Made by a program: the position numbers and the translations under genes. From NCBI GenBank assembly GCA_015657535.1, contig JADHZB010001958.1:1-64000 (forward strand): a DNA stretch of 64,000 nucleotides, given 5' to 3'. Below, in pieces: positions 49,201 to 63,280 of the stretch. This DNA comes from Nephromyces sp. MM_2019. Its lineage: Eukaryota; Apicomplexa; Aconoidasida; Nephromycida. The stretch's first letter is position 1; every line of letters begins with the position of its first letter. The notes beneath the pieces were generated by a model. The model was not told the origin of the DNA. It saw only the letters and a program-made list of their open reading frames with translations, and ran no database searches.

Positions 49201-52200
49201 AGCCTTTATTTCGGCAATATCCTTTTTTTGTAAGTTTTCCAATTCTTTTGCAGCAGCTTCTAAACCTGGTAAAGCAATTTCAAGTTCCTTTTCAGCTTCA
49301 GCGTTTTCTCTTGCGATTATTTTGCTATCCTTAATGTTGAGATTTCATATGTACAATACCATTATAAATTACTGAATATAATATATTTAAAATAACTTCA
49401 CGCTAAACCAAAAATCAATTTACCAGGGAGATTTGCTGTGTAGCTAATTCAGCTTCCTCCTGACGTTTTTGAGCTATGTTACCTTTTTCTACTTGTTCTG
49501 CAATCAACGTTTCTATACGGGATGCGTTTTCAGATACTACTTGATTCTTTTCAGCCAATTCCTTTTTCTTGATCTCCAAACCTTCAGCCGTCTAAATTAT
49601 TAAGATATAGTGATTATATCAAATTATTCTATCCTTCATATACTTACATCAATTATTTTTTTCAATCCCTCTTGCAATCTACTACTCAATTGCTCATACT
49701 CTCTCTTTTTGCTCTTATATATTTGTTCAAGTGTATTTATGAAAGTAAACAAGGTTTTGAATGTTATGTGCACCTTGAAGCCTGAAATTTCTTCATATTT
49801 CCTTGCTATATTATCAAAATTATCGAGATGGATTTTTACAATTAAATCTACTAAGTGATCTTTATATCTAATAAGTTGAGAGTCTTCCAATTTGAATTTC
49901 GTTAAGAGATTCAATGATTTTACATTCCATGGATAAACCCAAAATCTTGAACAGCGTGACATAATTTTTGGATAAAATGATAGCATTTCATCCCATTCAC
50001 TTTTATTTTGTGAAATATTGATCACAAAGTGTAAGTTTTTATTAATCTAATATATAAACAAAGATAATAAGCTTATTTAGGTATAATAAGACTTTTATAA
50101 ATTGTATTTTTACTATTTCTTGAATTGATTCTACAGTTATATGACTCGTTTTGCCCATTTCATTATTATCATTCTCATCCAATGTGTCTCCTAATTGTAT
50201 AATATCTTCATCAGAAAAAACTCCAGACAGACTTCCATCTTGAAGATATGTATTGAGTATTTCCAAAAACAAGGGTTCAGTTAACTGGGATTGTGTAATA
50301 TAGAGTGTAACTGGTTCCTTAAAGGCAATTATAAAAATTTCTTTTATTTCTTCTCTGAAATTGTTAATGCTTTTTCCTACTAATGAAAATTCTATGAATT
50401 TCATCCTGAGTTCAGATATAGTGACAGCATGTTTATTTAAGAATAATCACTCTTCGATATGACAACTCACCTGCATGCTATAGATGCTAACTTCGTCAGG
50501 CTCCTTATACCTGAGCCTCTAGGGCCAATGATCAGGACATGACTTTGAGGTAGAGAAAACAGGCGCCCGAGACTTAATAAATTGTCTACCATTTGGTCGA
50601 AAAGAAGTATTTGCATGTGGTCATTGTGGATATTGTTAAACTCTATACAATCTTGAAGAATTTTCATAATCTCTTCCTTTGTTAAATATTCCTTGTAGAC
50701 CAATAGCTTTGTTTCCTACATTTCAGAATTATTCACTTGTTTGGGTTTTACTGATAGTTATCTTCTAGATCTATATATAAATACATTTGGATCAAGCCTT
50801 GAGTTAATATCTTCATCAAAACCTGCCCAATATGAATTGATATGGGGATCAATCTCAGGTAGCTGTGTCTCTCTTAATATTTTGGGAATAGCTTCGTTCA
50901 CTAAACCCTTTATGAAGTTGGGATCACTCAATGGGCAGCAAAATGTTTGGATTGCTTCATTCCTATACCATAAGCCTTGATAAGCTTTCTATACTAAAAA
51001 CTTTGAGGAAATTATTTCTATACCTCCATAATCGAACAAGCTGTGTTTTATTTGTTAAATCTCCTTTTGTAGCAATTTTGAAGCCTTGTATTAATTTTTT
51101 TATATCCCGGAAACTGAATTTATAGGTATCTTCAATATTGATTTTGCTTCGATATTCTTTAGAATAACTATATAATTTTGCGGTGGCTTGGGAAAGTTTC
51201 TTTGAAGTTTCCTATGTGATTTATAAAGGTTTCACTTATCAATTTATATTATCAGCTGCTAAATTTTTTCAATACCACCATGTTGTTCCCAACGTCTAAC
51301 ATAGCCTCCAGTAGTGATCCCACAACAAATTCAATACTTTGTGCGCTCATTGGTGGTATACGGAGTTTGTAAAATTTTGATAAAACTCTTTTATCTACTG
51401 CTGGGTCAAAATTTCCTTCTTGATTGATGCTAGCAATGAAATTTAGGTTCGTGAACTTCGCTTTTTCTATCTTCTCTCCATGTAAATAAGTGAAATTATA
51501 TTCCATGATAAATTTCAGTAACGCCAATGGTTCTTGTGTACCAAATGAATCATACTTGAAATAGAAATTTGAAGTAATTGCAAATTTAAATTGTAGAAAA
51601 GACAAATTACAAATTTTATGAAAAATGAATTTTAAAACCTCTGTACTAATTTAATTATCCCTCACTTTGACAGAATTTAGATCATCAATAATGACCAAAA
51701 ATGAACTTCCAGATGCAGCGCCATACAAATTTCCATGCTTCTTACTTGCCTTAGATAAAATTGCGTTTTGCAATGTCGCTCCAGGAGTTGGACCACAGAA
51801 TGACACATTAGCTTTACTCGCATCACCATGACCCATTTCTTTTAACACATTATCAACTATACTAGACTTTCCAACACCTGTAATAGCAAATCCATGTGTG
51901 AATAATCCAGCTTTAACCGGTTTGTATGTGTTATGAAAATTATTATGATTACTTGGCTGTGATTCAATTTTTATAACAATATCCTAATGCATATTGTGCT
52001 TAATTGAACCACTAGACTGCTAACTAATATATTTCACTCAAGTATATTACCAGATTGTCCAAATAATAGGATAGAAGCATCTTGCCGAAGAACAGATTTA
52101 ATTATCCATTTGTGCCTTTCTAACTCAGGAGTTCCTATAAAGGTTTCATTGTATATCTTAGGTTCCATAGTTTTAGAGACCTGAATTTATTCCAAGATTA

Positions 52201-55200
52201 TTCATTATGAATATAAGGAAAAAATTTTGCTTTGTATATAGTTTAACATGTTTAGCCCATGGTATCCATTCGTTGTGATTTATATCAAACCAATAATTGA
52301 ACAAATTATCTTCAGGTAAGATCTGGTTAGACAATGATCTAATATGATCATTTAACTTTGCAAAATCTTGGTCCATTAGTGAACTCCCCATCGACCATAT
52401 TGAACACATTATGAAAATATTTTCCAGAATATGTTCCGAGTAGCCAGCAGACGGTTCAGTTACAACATTGAGCATTGCACACAATTGTTTTACCTACAAA
52501 AATTTAAAATTTGAATTTTATTATTTGAATATATAAACCATTGTAAATTGACCTACACTTTCGAGTGGAGAATTAATTAGGTAACTTTCTTCAAGCATTG
52601 AGCTCTTAACCTCATTTAATTTACTCAGGAATTTAATAGAAGGTGCAAAGTACTGATTATAGTATTTGATCATAGTATCATAACTATCATTTAAATTTTT
52701 CAGGACCCAATTGTTGAAGAACGAAGTATGTACATCGTTATCATCTTGGATATAAATCATCCCACATCTTGTTACCGTTGCAGGAGAAGCATAGTTTAGT
52801 TGAGATACCTTAAGATTTGAAGCATAAGTAATATATTATTGATATCAAAAGAAATATTGTGAAAAAATAATCACCTCAAAAATGAGGCTTGAAGATGATT
52901 CCATGAATATTCTTTCTCCATTAGCTAAAGTCAAAATCTTATTATCATCCATAACAGAATTCATGTTTTCAATCCAATTGGGATCGACATCTCCATCAAA
53001 AACCAAGCACCTTCTTTCCATAGGCAATAAACTGGAGGTTTGATTCATTTCACGAAATATTTTTGTTACAATGCCATCTCTCCAATTACGTGTAACGGGG
53101 TCTATTAAAATTCGGTATTGAAAATTCGAAGACAAAACGAAATATGGCAATTTCATCTTTATTTGTTATCTCCATTATGACTATTCACATACCTAACTCC
53201 CCATACAGATTTTCAATACTCTGTGCCTTTGGGTTCACGAAATAAAGTTTCATTTCAGATGAAAAAGTATTTTTATATGCTTCAGCAAGAGTTGCAATTA
53301 TCATACTTTTCCCAGTTCCACATTCTCCAAATATCATGACTGAATGCCTTGAATTCATAATCGAATATAGTTCCATTACTTTTTTAACTTGAAGCTCATA
53401 TAATAATGTTGATTGGGCCTTTTTAAGGCCTTTGCTTTCCAGGACCTTACGTATACATTTGATAATAATAGTGATTATGTTAAAGTGTAGTTATTTTTTA
53501 CAATACCTTTTCTACTTCCAATTGCAACTGATCCTTCCCTTTATCTTCAAGCTGACTTTTGCCAAATATTTGATTCGAAAGACTTTCAAAAGAATCCTTA
53601 TCTCTTGAAGTTAATTTTGGCAGGTTTGCATCTCTTAGAGACTTTACTACAATCTTGGTCTCGTCTTCTGTGGGTGAGGCCCTTTTCATTCTACCCGCTA
53701 ATATAAGGGCCGTTTTCATGGCTCTCAGCTCGAAATCATAATGATACTAAAATCCCCAGACACAAGTTAATTTACCATGAAGATGTTTTCCTTGTTCCTA
53801 ATCAGTAACAACTTACTTGTGGTGAAAGCTGTAGCCTTGCTAGCTCATATAATTTTGTAATTTTATTAGCAAGTACTTTTCCATTTTCAAAGCCTTCTGA
53901 AGTTAGGAGGATCTCACATATCATCATAAGGTCGGGCAAGACCATTGAAACAGGCCTAAATAAAGACTTCAAGTTTTCAGGTATTGTGAATCTGCAAGAA
54001 GCACAAATTAGTAACAATTAACATTCTGGATAATTAAAATTCCTTATAATTATACCTCCCAGCATATCCTGGATTCATCGTAATGAAGATACCAATTGTG
54101 TTGTTTAAATTAATACTTTTTCCATTAAAGTTTATGACTTCTTTTTTTGCTGATAGAGCCTGTTGAATTTCTCTTATTTGAGCTGCAATAACCGAGAGAA
54201 CCTCTGTATTTATCCGATTAAACTCATCAAAACAACCCCAACTTCCTGATTTTTAAGAATAACGCATTATAACATAAAATTTTCTACTTAATTTTCTTAC
54301 CTGTTTGAATTAACCCTGAAAATATTCGCACCAGTGACTTATAGTCCATACCCTCTCCACAATTTTGCACAATGCATCTTAACCATAAGGATCTAGCTAG
54401 CTCCTTTATAGTTTCCGACTTCCCTGTTCCTGCTGGTCCCGATGGTGATCCTCCCATATGCAATGCCAATGCAGTAGTTAGCGTCAAAATACACCTTTCA
54501 GTCAAAGGCGTCATAGCAAGTCTATCTCGAAGACCTTGATATTCTACACCAAAACTAAGTTTTGAGAATATCATTTAGTTTAACTACCTGAGATTAATTA
54601 AGAGCAAAGATTCATACCTAAATCTCCCTATACATTGCATTGCATATGCACCATGTGACTCTGTATCCCAGTAAAATCTTAGTTGACTATCCCATTTGAA
54701 GTCTTCAGGATTCACTATATTATTTTTAACTAAGTTTTCCACTATATCTCTCGCATGCACTTGTAGAATAATGAGGGCGCTTAGTTTTCTACGCATTTTT
54801 TGTTCTTTATTTTCTCGTATTATTTTGGTCAATATTCGAATCTGATGTCAATATTTTAACTTAATCGTCAAAGTAAATGTATGCGATTTATATATAATGT
54901 AATCTCATTAATTCAATTAAAACCTGAGCTCTTAAATAATCTAAAACTTTTACAAGTGCCCCCCTTTGACCACTCTTGATACTTTTGAAAGCTTTTTCAA
55001 CGTGATATACCCAGAAGATCTGACTAACAAGACTTGCGATCATTCCTAGAGAATTTTGAATCCAACTATACCTAAAAGGAAGGTTATAAAGTCATATTTT
55101 TAACAATATCATATAATCCTAGATTATTAAACCTTGGTAAGCGTTCATATTGGGAGATTGACTTTTTTACTTGGACCATTATAGTTAACTCAATCCTGGC

Positions 55201-58200
55201 TGAGAGTGCTTGTAAAAACTCCTCGTTCTTTTCTAAATACTTTTCTGGGCTTAAAAATGATAAATGCTCTCCCTCATTTGAAGCTATAGCTACTATTGAT
55301 TTATTTTCATCAAAAACAAATTTTGAACAATTGTCAAATATCTTTGGGATGTGTTCTTGTAATACATCAATATTAGGAGCTCCTAGTATTGTAAGGAGCT
55401 CATCGTCGGAGATGAAATAAAATCTACATTTAAGATTTTTATACAACAACTTTATTTGACTCATATTTTACACTGAAGTACTTCACCTTGGGTACAATAT
55501 CCTCTTGCTTTCAAGATACTCAGTTAATGATTTTTGGCACTTTTCCAAAGAATTTAGGATCGAGCTGAGACGCTCATACCTGTCCTGAGCTCCTACGACA
55601 TTTAAAACTTGGGGATATTTCCAGACAAATTGCATTAATTCACGAAAACTTTGATCAATGCTATTGAACATGTTAGTTTCCTCAGGTAGTTGTAACTGTA
55701 AATCACTTGATGTCAGGAAAACATTTTCAAGATAAATCCACTTTTTTTGAACCTTAAAGCATTAATTGTGAATTTTAACTAATATATAACGTTTTTATAA
55801 AATGATTTTATGCATACTTGAAGCCAAAGACCAAAGGTCTCTAATGCATTTGTTAAAGTTTCCATCATATTCCTTATTGAAGTAGAAATCTCGGACGTAT
55901 AGGACCCATTTTCCATAGACTGCAATTGCAATAGATCTTCATCCAAATTTTCTAATAATTCTTGATTAGATTTGAATATAAACATGTTTTTGTTATCTTT
56001 ATGATTTGTTAATTCAAACTCCCTTTTCGACCAATTTGTTTTAATGGCTTCCATTATTGATTTCAATCTTTTTTCTTTCTAAAGCACAAGATTCGTTTTT
56101 TTTTGAATAATTTGCTAAGTTATATTACCTGGGCTTCCTTTAAGATTAAGTCTATTTCTTCTTCATGCTCGTGAAGCTTCAACTCAAAAAGATCACTGAC
56201 TTTAAGGCTTTGCACATTTAAAACTTTTGCATTGACCAAAAGAAGGATATTAGTCCAATGTTGAGCATTTGTCGTTTTACTACTTAGCCCATGAATAATT
56301 GTTATTGATTTGGAAATCTCCGTTATTTTTTCTTCAACCTGATTAAATATCTGCAAAAAATTCATAAGCAAAACATTAATTCAAAAGGGCTTCGGAGCAA
56401 TAATTTTATATACCGGGATCTCCCTGAAGAATGGATAGTCTTTAACAAGTGAAAACTTTATGTTTTCGAGATGTTTTATCTGATCTAACTCCTTCACGAA
56501 ACAAAATTTATTAGACATGACTATGAAATTCCTTTTCTATATTTATATTGATAACCTCAAGATTTAATAATGCCCAAGGTACATGATGAACAGCTTTATA
56601 TGAATCGAAGCGATCCAAAAGATCAATAATAAGCCTCATATGTCTGATTTTCTGTTCAATTTCGGGTATCCTATTATTTAACAGCTCACTATCGGTACAT
56701 AAAAGCTTGTATATTTGATTCAAAATGTCATTTTTTCCCCTTAACATAGAAAATTGAACTTCTGAGTCTTCATAAAATTCTTTAAATGCTGATACTGTCA
56801 AGCCCTCGGTTTCATAAATTTTTACTTCTAAGCTAGATAACATATTAGATAGCTCTGAGTTATGATCAAATACCTATACAAGATTCCTTTGTTTTTATTA
56901 AATTAATCAATTGTCAACTGTTTCCAAGTTTACCTCTTTACTAAGTAAGTTATCAGGTTTCAATATCTTTTCTTTGATTAATTGTTCTGATTGTTTTGCT
57001 AATAGCTTTAACTCTTTAATTGAATTCGTAATAAATGATTCATGATAATTTCCACTATTATTAGCTTCATGTGAATCAAGTGTACTAAATATTCCTTCGA
57101 TTTCCAATTTTATTTTCTCTAGGTTCGGAATTACTTGAGGGAATTGCTCTAAGCAACTAAAATATGTTACCAACTCTTGTATGGTTTGCATAGGTTTTGA
57201 AAAGGCATCACTGTTTAAATAAATGGATTTAGAGTGAAGTTTTAACCTACTATAGCTTCAACACCAAAATTAGTTAAATTATCTTTTATTCTCATAGATC
57301 TACCTATAAAATTCGTATATATCTTTGATTTTCTGCACTTTGGTATTGATCAGTTTTTGTGCTCTATTACTGTGTTGTACTTTCCAATCATTTAAGCCTT
57401 CAAGTGCACTTTCTATCAATCTATCCCATCGAATTTCAAATATACCTATAATCTCAGACCTATCCATTTTTTGAAGGCTTTCGATTTGCTAAAAAAAATA
57501 CACCATCTTAAATGGGCTTAATGAGTGGAATACATTCCTTTATACCAAGTCATAAGATTCAAGCATATCTTCAATCTCTTGTAAGTATGACTTTTTGTTC
57601 AAAAAGTTATAATTTATAGGCATGTCTTTGAAAGGATTTTGTATATCCCATTTTGCTTCAAACATCGTCCAATTTTGCAGCCTATTTTGAATTTTCTAGT
57701 AAACAGTTCGAATCGTGAAATATTTTGATCATTTACTGTAAAACTGTAAGTTTTAATTTACTTGGAAAGTATCCTTTATTATCTTAATTAACTCAGCTAT
57801 AGTATCTTTGATTTTATCACTTTTTTTAATATATAAACTAAATGATCTATCCAAAGAAACATTCGGTGTTACATCAAAAATCAATTTTTCAAACTCCTCA
57901 GCAGAATTTAGTAAATTTCCGAATCCTTCTGAAAGTCTTGTTTTAATTTCTCCTGATTCTGGACTATAAATTTTGCCTGATCTTGATATTGGCATAAGCT
58001 CTATTTTTAAAAACATCTGGTCTTCGAAAAGCCTCTTGTAGGAATTAAGTCCTGGAGATGATGGGGGAATAACTCCTCAATTGTTTTATAACAATAGTTT
58101 ACGAAATTTAGTTAAAATACCTCTAAGCAATATTTTTTCGATTTTATATCTTAATTGTAGCTCTATTTCCTCAAAATATTTATTAAAATCCAATTTCTTG

Positions 58201-61200
58201 TTATCATCCTGTTCAGCTATAAAAGATAAACTTTTTATATGGAGCTTTATTTTTTTGTGCTTATTTTTTAATATTTCAATGGCATTCCTTCTTTCTTTCT
58301 CGAAGAAATCAGAAAACTCCTAGTTCAAAATAACAATAAAGTGATCTTATGTTTCAAATTTACATGCACTCCTATCGAGGTCAACTTTAATAAGGCAAAA
58401 TAAGTACCTTTATATTTCCTATTACTAAATCAATGGATTCTGGGACTACATTATATGAATCAAAGCTATCAATTAGTAACTCAATTGATTTTGTATGGCT
58501 ATTTATTTCACTGAATGTTCTTGTAAATTCCTTCAAATTTCCTTCACTTTCTGAGATGAAATCAGTTAAGTTAGTAGATGACCATTTAACAATATTCTTT
58601 CCTTTTTCTAGCAAACTGATCTCAAAATGTGTATCACTTATAAAAAAATTCATAAAAAATGTCTCATAAGGTTACTCATATGTTTTCAAAAGCTCATCTT
58701 TAAATATACTTTTTTCGATTTCTTTCATTTGAAACATAGTCAAGTTCAGTCTTGTCAGAATATTCTTTATGCTCTTAACATTTTTAGCTGGATTTCGCTG
58801 AAGTTATATCCAATATAGTAGTATTTATTTTGTTATAAAAATCAATTATTAGGATAATCTGCTTTACGTTTCCGGTCAACATTGAGGCGATTGATTTATG
58901 CAAATTTAAACCATCCATTCCTCGAACATTGTAAAACTCTTTAGCCAATGTAAAGACTTCAATATTGAAATTTACTTTATATTCTCTAGTTGTTTTATCT
59001 TCTACTAGAACAAACTGCTTAAACTCATGCTTAATTTTCTTTTCGGTCATATACTGAATCATTTAATTGAACTCGAGTAGTATATTAAACTTATTCGCTT
59101 AAGGTGATTATTCTAACCTTCCACTTATTTTTGAGCTGGAATGTGTGCTTTTTGAGAGCCCTGCCAAATGAATTATAATCTTTATAGACATTTTTTAGCT
59201 CTGGTGAGCTAAAGTAATTTTCTGAAATATTGCATTGAAATGAGAGGACTCTATTTAACAGTTGCTGAATCCAATTTAGCTGTTGTGAAAATGGAGTAAT
59301 AAGTCTAAGTTCTCGTTTTGTCTCTTCCTTGAAAATCGTTTTGAGGAAATTGAGCTCAGAAGCTTGAAAAAGAATAAAAAATCAGAGATTTTTCTTGTGC
59401 AGGATGTAACTTGATTATCCAATATACCATATTTTAATAATACATCATTGAATCTCTCTGTTAAGCTTCTTTTCACGAGGTTATTTACCTCCAAATATTT
59501 GAACTTACTTAAAAGACTCATTGCGCTACTAGCAGACCGTAAGTTGTTAAAATTGGTATTTAGAAGCCTGAATATTTGTGAACCTAAACTCTCAACTTCA
59601 GCGTTTAATTTATTTAAGTTATCTAATATCTCATCTTTATCTATTTCGTCAAACATTGATTTCCCGATAGCCCTCAAGTGCTCTCTCAAACCCTAAAACC
59701 ATTAAAGTGTTTTTGCAAGATTTAACAAAGGTTGAATAAATTTTTGAAATTTAGACCTTTAATTTTTTGGCCAATATATCAACTTGATAAGTGTTGCGAG
59801 TGACAACTCTTAATTCGATACCTACAAAGTTATTAAGCTCCTCTATAACTCCACTAACACTAGATGCCGATTCACAAATCTTATAAAGACTGTTTGTTCT
59901 GTTAAATGATTCTTGGTCAACAAAGTTATGCCTGATAACAGATATTTTATTGAACCATCTTGAATATAGAGAATATTATTTTCTGACGTTTCGGGTGAAG
60001 TTAAGTCTTTCTGTAGTATGATTTCTGATTCATATGCCTTTTCCCATGCTTGAAAACACTCTGCTGCTTGTCCAAATATAGATTTTAATTCCTGTGATTG
60101 CTTCGAATTGACTAGCCACTCCAATTGTAACTTTACCCTAGATATGAGCTGAGAAAAATACACTATTATTTTATGCTTGAGGCTTAACTAAATTTATTAC
60201 TTAATTGTTGGGGATACAATTCTAAACAAAAACGAATTCGCACCTTTTGAATTATTCCATTAGTGATAAAATTCAAGTTAGATTTATTTCTATAATATCT
60301 TGATGCAACAATTATATTTCTAAGGCACTTCCAAATTTCACTAATTATGAATGTAAGGGTTCCTAGTGAACCCGAATCAATTCTGGAGATACATCTGAAT
60401 TTTGTTAGTTTAAATAAAAAATCACTTTTAATATGTATCGACAAAATCTATTTATATACCCTCTTAATGGGCTTAGGGTGTTTGAGTTGCTTGCTGCTTC
60501 ATGAAGGAGTTTTTGAACTTCAATAAAGCAGTCCTTTAAAACTCTAACACAGTTATCAGAGATAACACTGTTGTCAGACAGCCTAATCAGTTTTTCGAAT
60601 GAAATCTGGGCCAAATTATTGTATAAAACCAAGATTCTTCTATGCCTAGTTTTAAATTTACATCATATGGAATATTGTCATAAAATAGGAGGGTCTAATA
60701 CCTCGTTTCCCAATATGTTATTTCACTTTCAGGACTCTCACCAATTCTATCCTTAGAAAGCTCATCTTCTAGTATTATGTAAATTTTCTGAAAGTTTTAG
60801 AGCTTTAGCTTATATTTACTATAAATATGCTACATTGAGGTCAAACTAACTTGACAGATTTTTCCTATTACTGTTTCTGTGAAATTTTGTTTATGATTGT
60901 CGGGTAGCGATTTGTAGGAATCATACACTCCTTCATCATTAAATTTGAAAATTTCGTCATCTTTATCCAATGAATCAGTCAGCTCTTTGATACTAGCTTC
61001 AAGATTACTTATCAAAGTTTCGTTACATGGCCACTCTAAAGCTCTATTATCCAAAACAATAGGTGGATCTGCCAGATCCGATAGTGACTCAGTCTCAATA
61101 ATTTCCGGCTTTATGATTTTTATTCATTAAATAAAACAGATAAATAAATTTGTTAAATGAAATAGCTAAAATGATAAAAATTTTAATAATGCTTAGAGCT

Positions 61201-61910
61201 TATTAATTTCAACCTGATCTCTTAAACCTCTTATTTTTGGCATGGTCTCGATTTCTAGAAGATTTTTAAAATGCATAAATTATCATTTTTCAAAACGATT
61301 AAATTGATATCTGATTCCGTACTTGTTAGATGATTTATTCTAGGATTTAGCTTATTGAGGAGCTCCAGGTTTTGATTGTAGCACCCATTCCTCTCAAGCT
61401 TCATATAACCAAAGTCAAAATTACTTTTTAAATCAGCTTCAGTTGATACCTTAATTTAATTAGAAGATTATTATATTTCAGAAATCAAGACTAAAAAATT
61501 CAGAATAAACTTTACATCTTCAGGTGATGAAGTGCTTATTCTTGAAAAATATAAAATTTTACCACCTCGATGATAATTAAGTGGGAAGTTAGTTGTAAAT
61601 TTTAACTGTAAAATTTTTGGGAAGTTTTGCTACGTTTTCAATTTGCGATTTAGGCTTACTTTACTCTGGTTTGAGCTCTGTGAATCAGCACCTATGTAGT
61701 TGTCTTTGAACAAGTGAAAGTATGCCATTTGATCAATTTTTGAATAGAAGAAGAAATTTTTCAATTGATTATGAATTTCATTCTGAAATAACAACTTTTT
61801 TACTCGAAACAATATTTTTGTTATTTATACTAAATTACCTTGAGAAAGCATTCCCATTGATTCTCGCTCAAGTTAAAGAATAACTTTACAACGTTTTCGA
61901 CCCAATCCAT
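43259..61910 (-). CDS. Axonemal-type dynein heavy chain
   Basis: Force-generating subunit of flagellar dynein, encoded over 18.6 kb by many short exons with ~60-90-nt introns; about 4,000-4,600 residues by estimate. Start MDWVENVVKLFF at 61910, end ...GAALLVNND. Order on the reverse strand: tail ~61.9-56 kb; linker (FYFISDDELLTILG) ~55.4 kb; AAA1 P-loop GPAGTGKS ~54.43 kb and Walker B CFDEFNRI ~54.22 kb; AAA2 GECGTGKS ~53.32 kb; AAA3 AITGVGKS ~51.87 kb; AAA4 GPRGSGIRS ~50.51 kb; stalk coil ~49.6-49.25 kb; microtubule-binding domain (TPPKAVVYVC...VEPKKRLVEET) ~49.2-48.7 kb; return coil ~48.65-48.45 kb; AAA5-AAA6; C-terminal domain to 43.26 kb. GHWVMLQNCHL, LWLTTFPTDQFP and GLHPNA are axonemal-class signatures. 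The AAA1 site is intact, so it should be an active motor. Internal exon borders were not all resolved. Confidence 0.95.
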
Positions 61911-63280
61911 CTCAGTCAGGATAAAAATTCTCTTTCTATATATTTATAGGAAAAAGAGCTTAGTATAACGAACTGCAAAAATATGTTAATTAGCCAAATT
62001 GTTTGACTTGATGGTTGATTTGTTCAAGACCAATCTAATTAATTCTAAAAGTAAGAGTTGCTGAAGTTATAAATCCTATTGAGTTCTTATTTTTATTTTC
62101 TTAGTAAGAAATCAGCATTTAGTTTTCCGGATTGGTTACTGGGATGACTGCTTAGCGGGAACTATTGTAGATCAACTAGAATTGAAATGCTTTAGATATT
62201 TGAAAGTCTTGTGAAATTTTCTCGTCATTCATTTGTAAACGAGTTTTATAATTTTAAATTTCTAATTAGAATATTCAACATCAAAGATGAGGTTTATATT
62301 TGGGTTACAGAGGATAAGATATACAGTTGAATGTAATCTATATATATATATTTATTTAATGTTTAAATAGGCTTGATTGAATGATAACTATTATTAAATG
62401 ATCCTGAAAAACAATATGCATTTGTGTATATTTGCTTATGATTTCCCTTTCGTTTTCTAAAGATTTAAACTATAAAGTCCTAATTTCTTTAATAAGATAA
62501 ATCTATAACACTTGGTGCCTCTAAATGACTGTAATTTCATGCTTAAAAATAGATCTCCAAAATTCATTTTGCTAAACTACTGTTTTCCCTATTGAAATCA
62601 CAAAATTTTATTTAAATTAAAATATACTACAAATGGAACTTCCATTGTTTGACATATAATATCCTGATCATTGTTAAAATTACTCCTAACCTATGTATGC
62701 TATACAAATTATTGAGTGACTGTTGGCACTATATAAGCTTAGATGGGTACCAAAATCATGCATATTTTCAAGTAAATCTATATTCACCATTTGCACAAAC
62801 ATTGGCAAATATTCGAATAAATTTAGCCTAGTAAGGGATGTATATATAAGTGTGACATAAATGATATGGCCAGTAATTTCATGAGTTTTAAAAATTTAAT
62901 ATATTAAGTCACAGTTAGAGCTACGAGATAAAGTCAGATTAAATTTTTGTCAAAGATATTGGTCAAGTAAGAGAAAAAGTTGGATTGCTCGAAAATTAGG
63001 TTTTATCATTCCCATTTAATTTAAATAGCTCTCCTACTTTGCATTGTTCTAAAGATTAAATATATTTAATTAATTAAAATCTTTAACTGAACCTTTATCT
63101 TGTAACAGTCTTCACTAAGCGCGATAAATTTTATCTGTTCCACTGATCTGTTTCATCCATTTATGATAATTCATCACTTTTTTTAGAAATTATTGGGGGA
63201 ATGCGATTTTTCATAGAAACATTGATTTTAATATGAAACACTTCTGCATTAAAAGTTCTGAGATAGCTTAACAATTTCAA
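61911..63280. other. Divergent intergenic spacer (1.4 kb)
   Basis: AT-rich region between the dynein start and the GDP-fucose synthase start, containing a short (AT)n run at about 62339-62351. No exon or RNA gene recognised. Confidence 0.45.

Noticed and set aside
49610..49858. Forward frames within the dynein locus (also near 50741 and 58081)
   Set aside because: Antisense shadows of dynein exons; the reverse frames carry the conserved dynein domains.
62649..62831. 60-codon forward frame upstream of GDP-fucose synthase
   Set aside because: Chance open frame in an AT-rich spacer without recognisable protein character.
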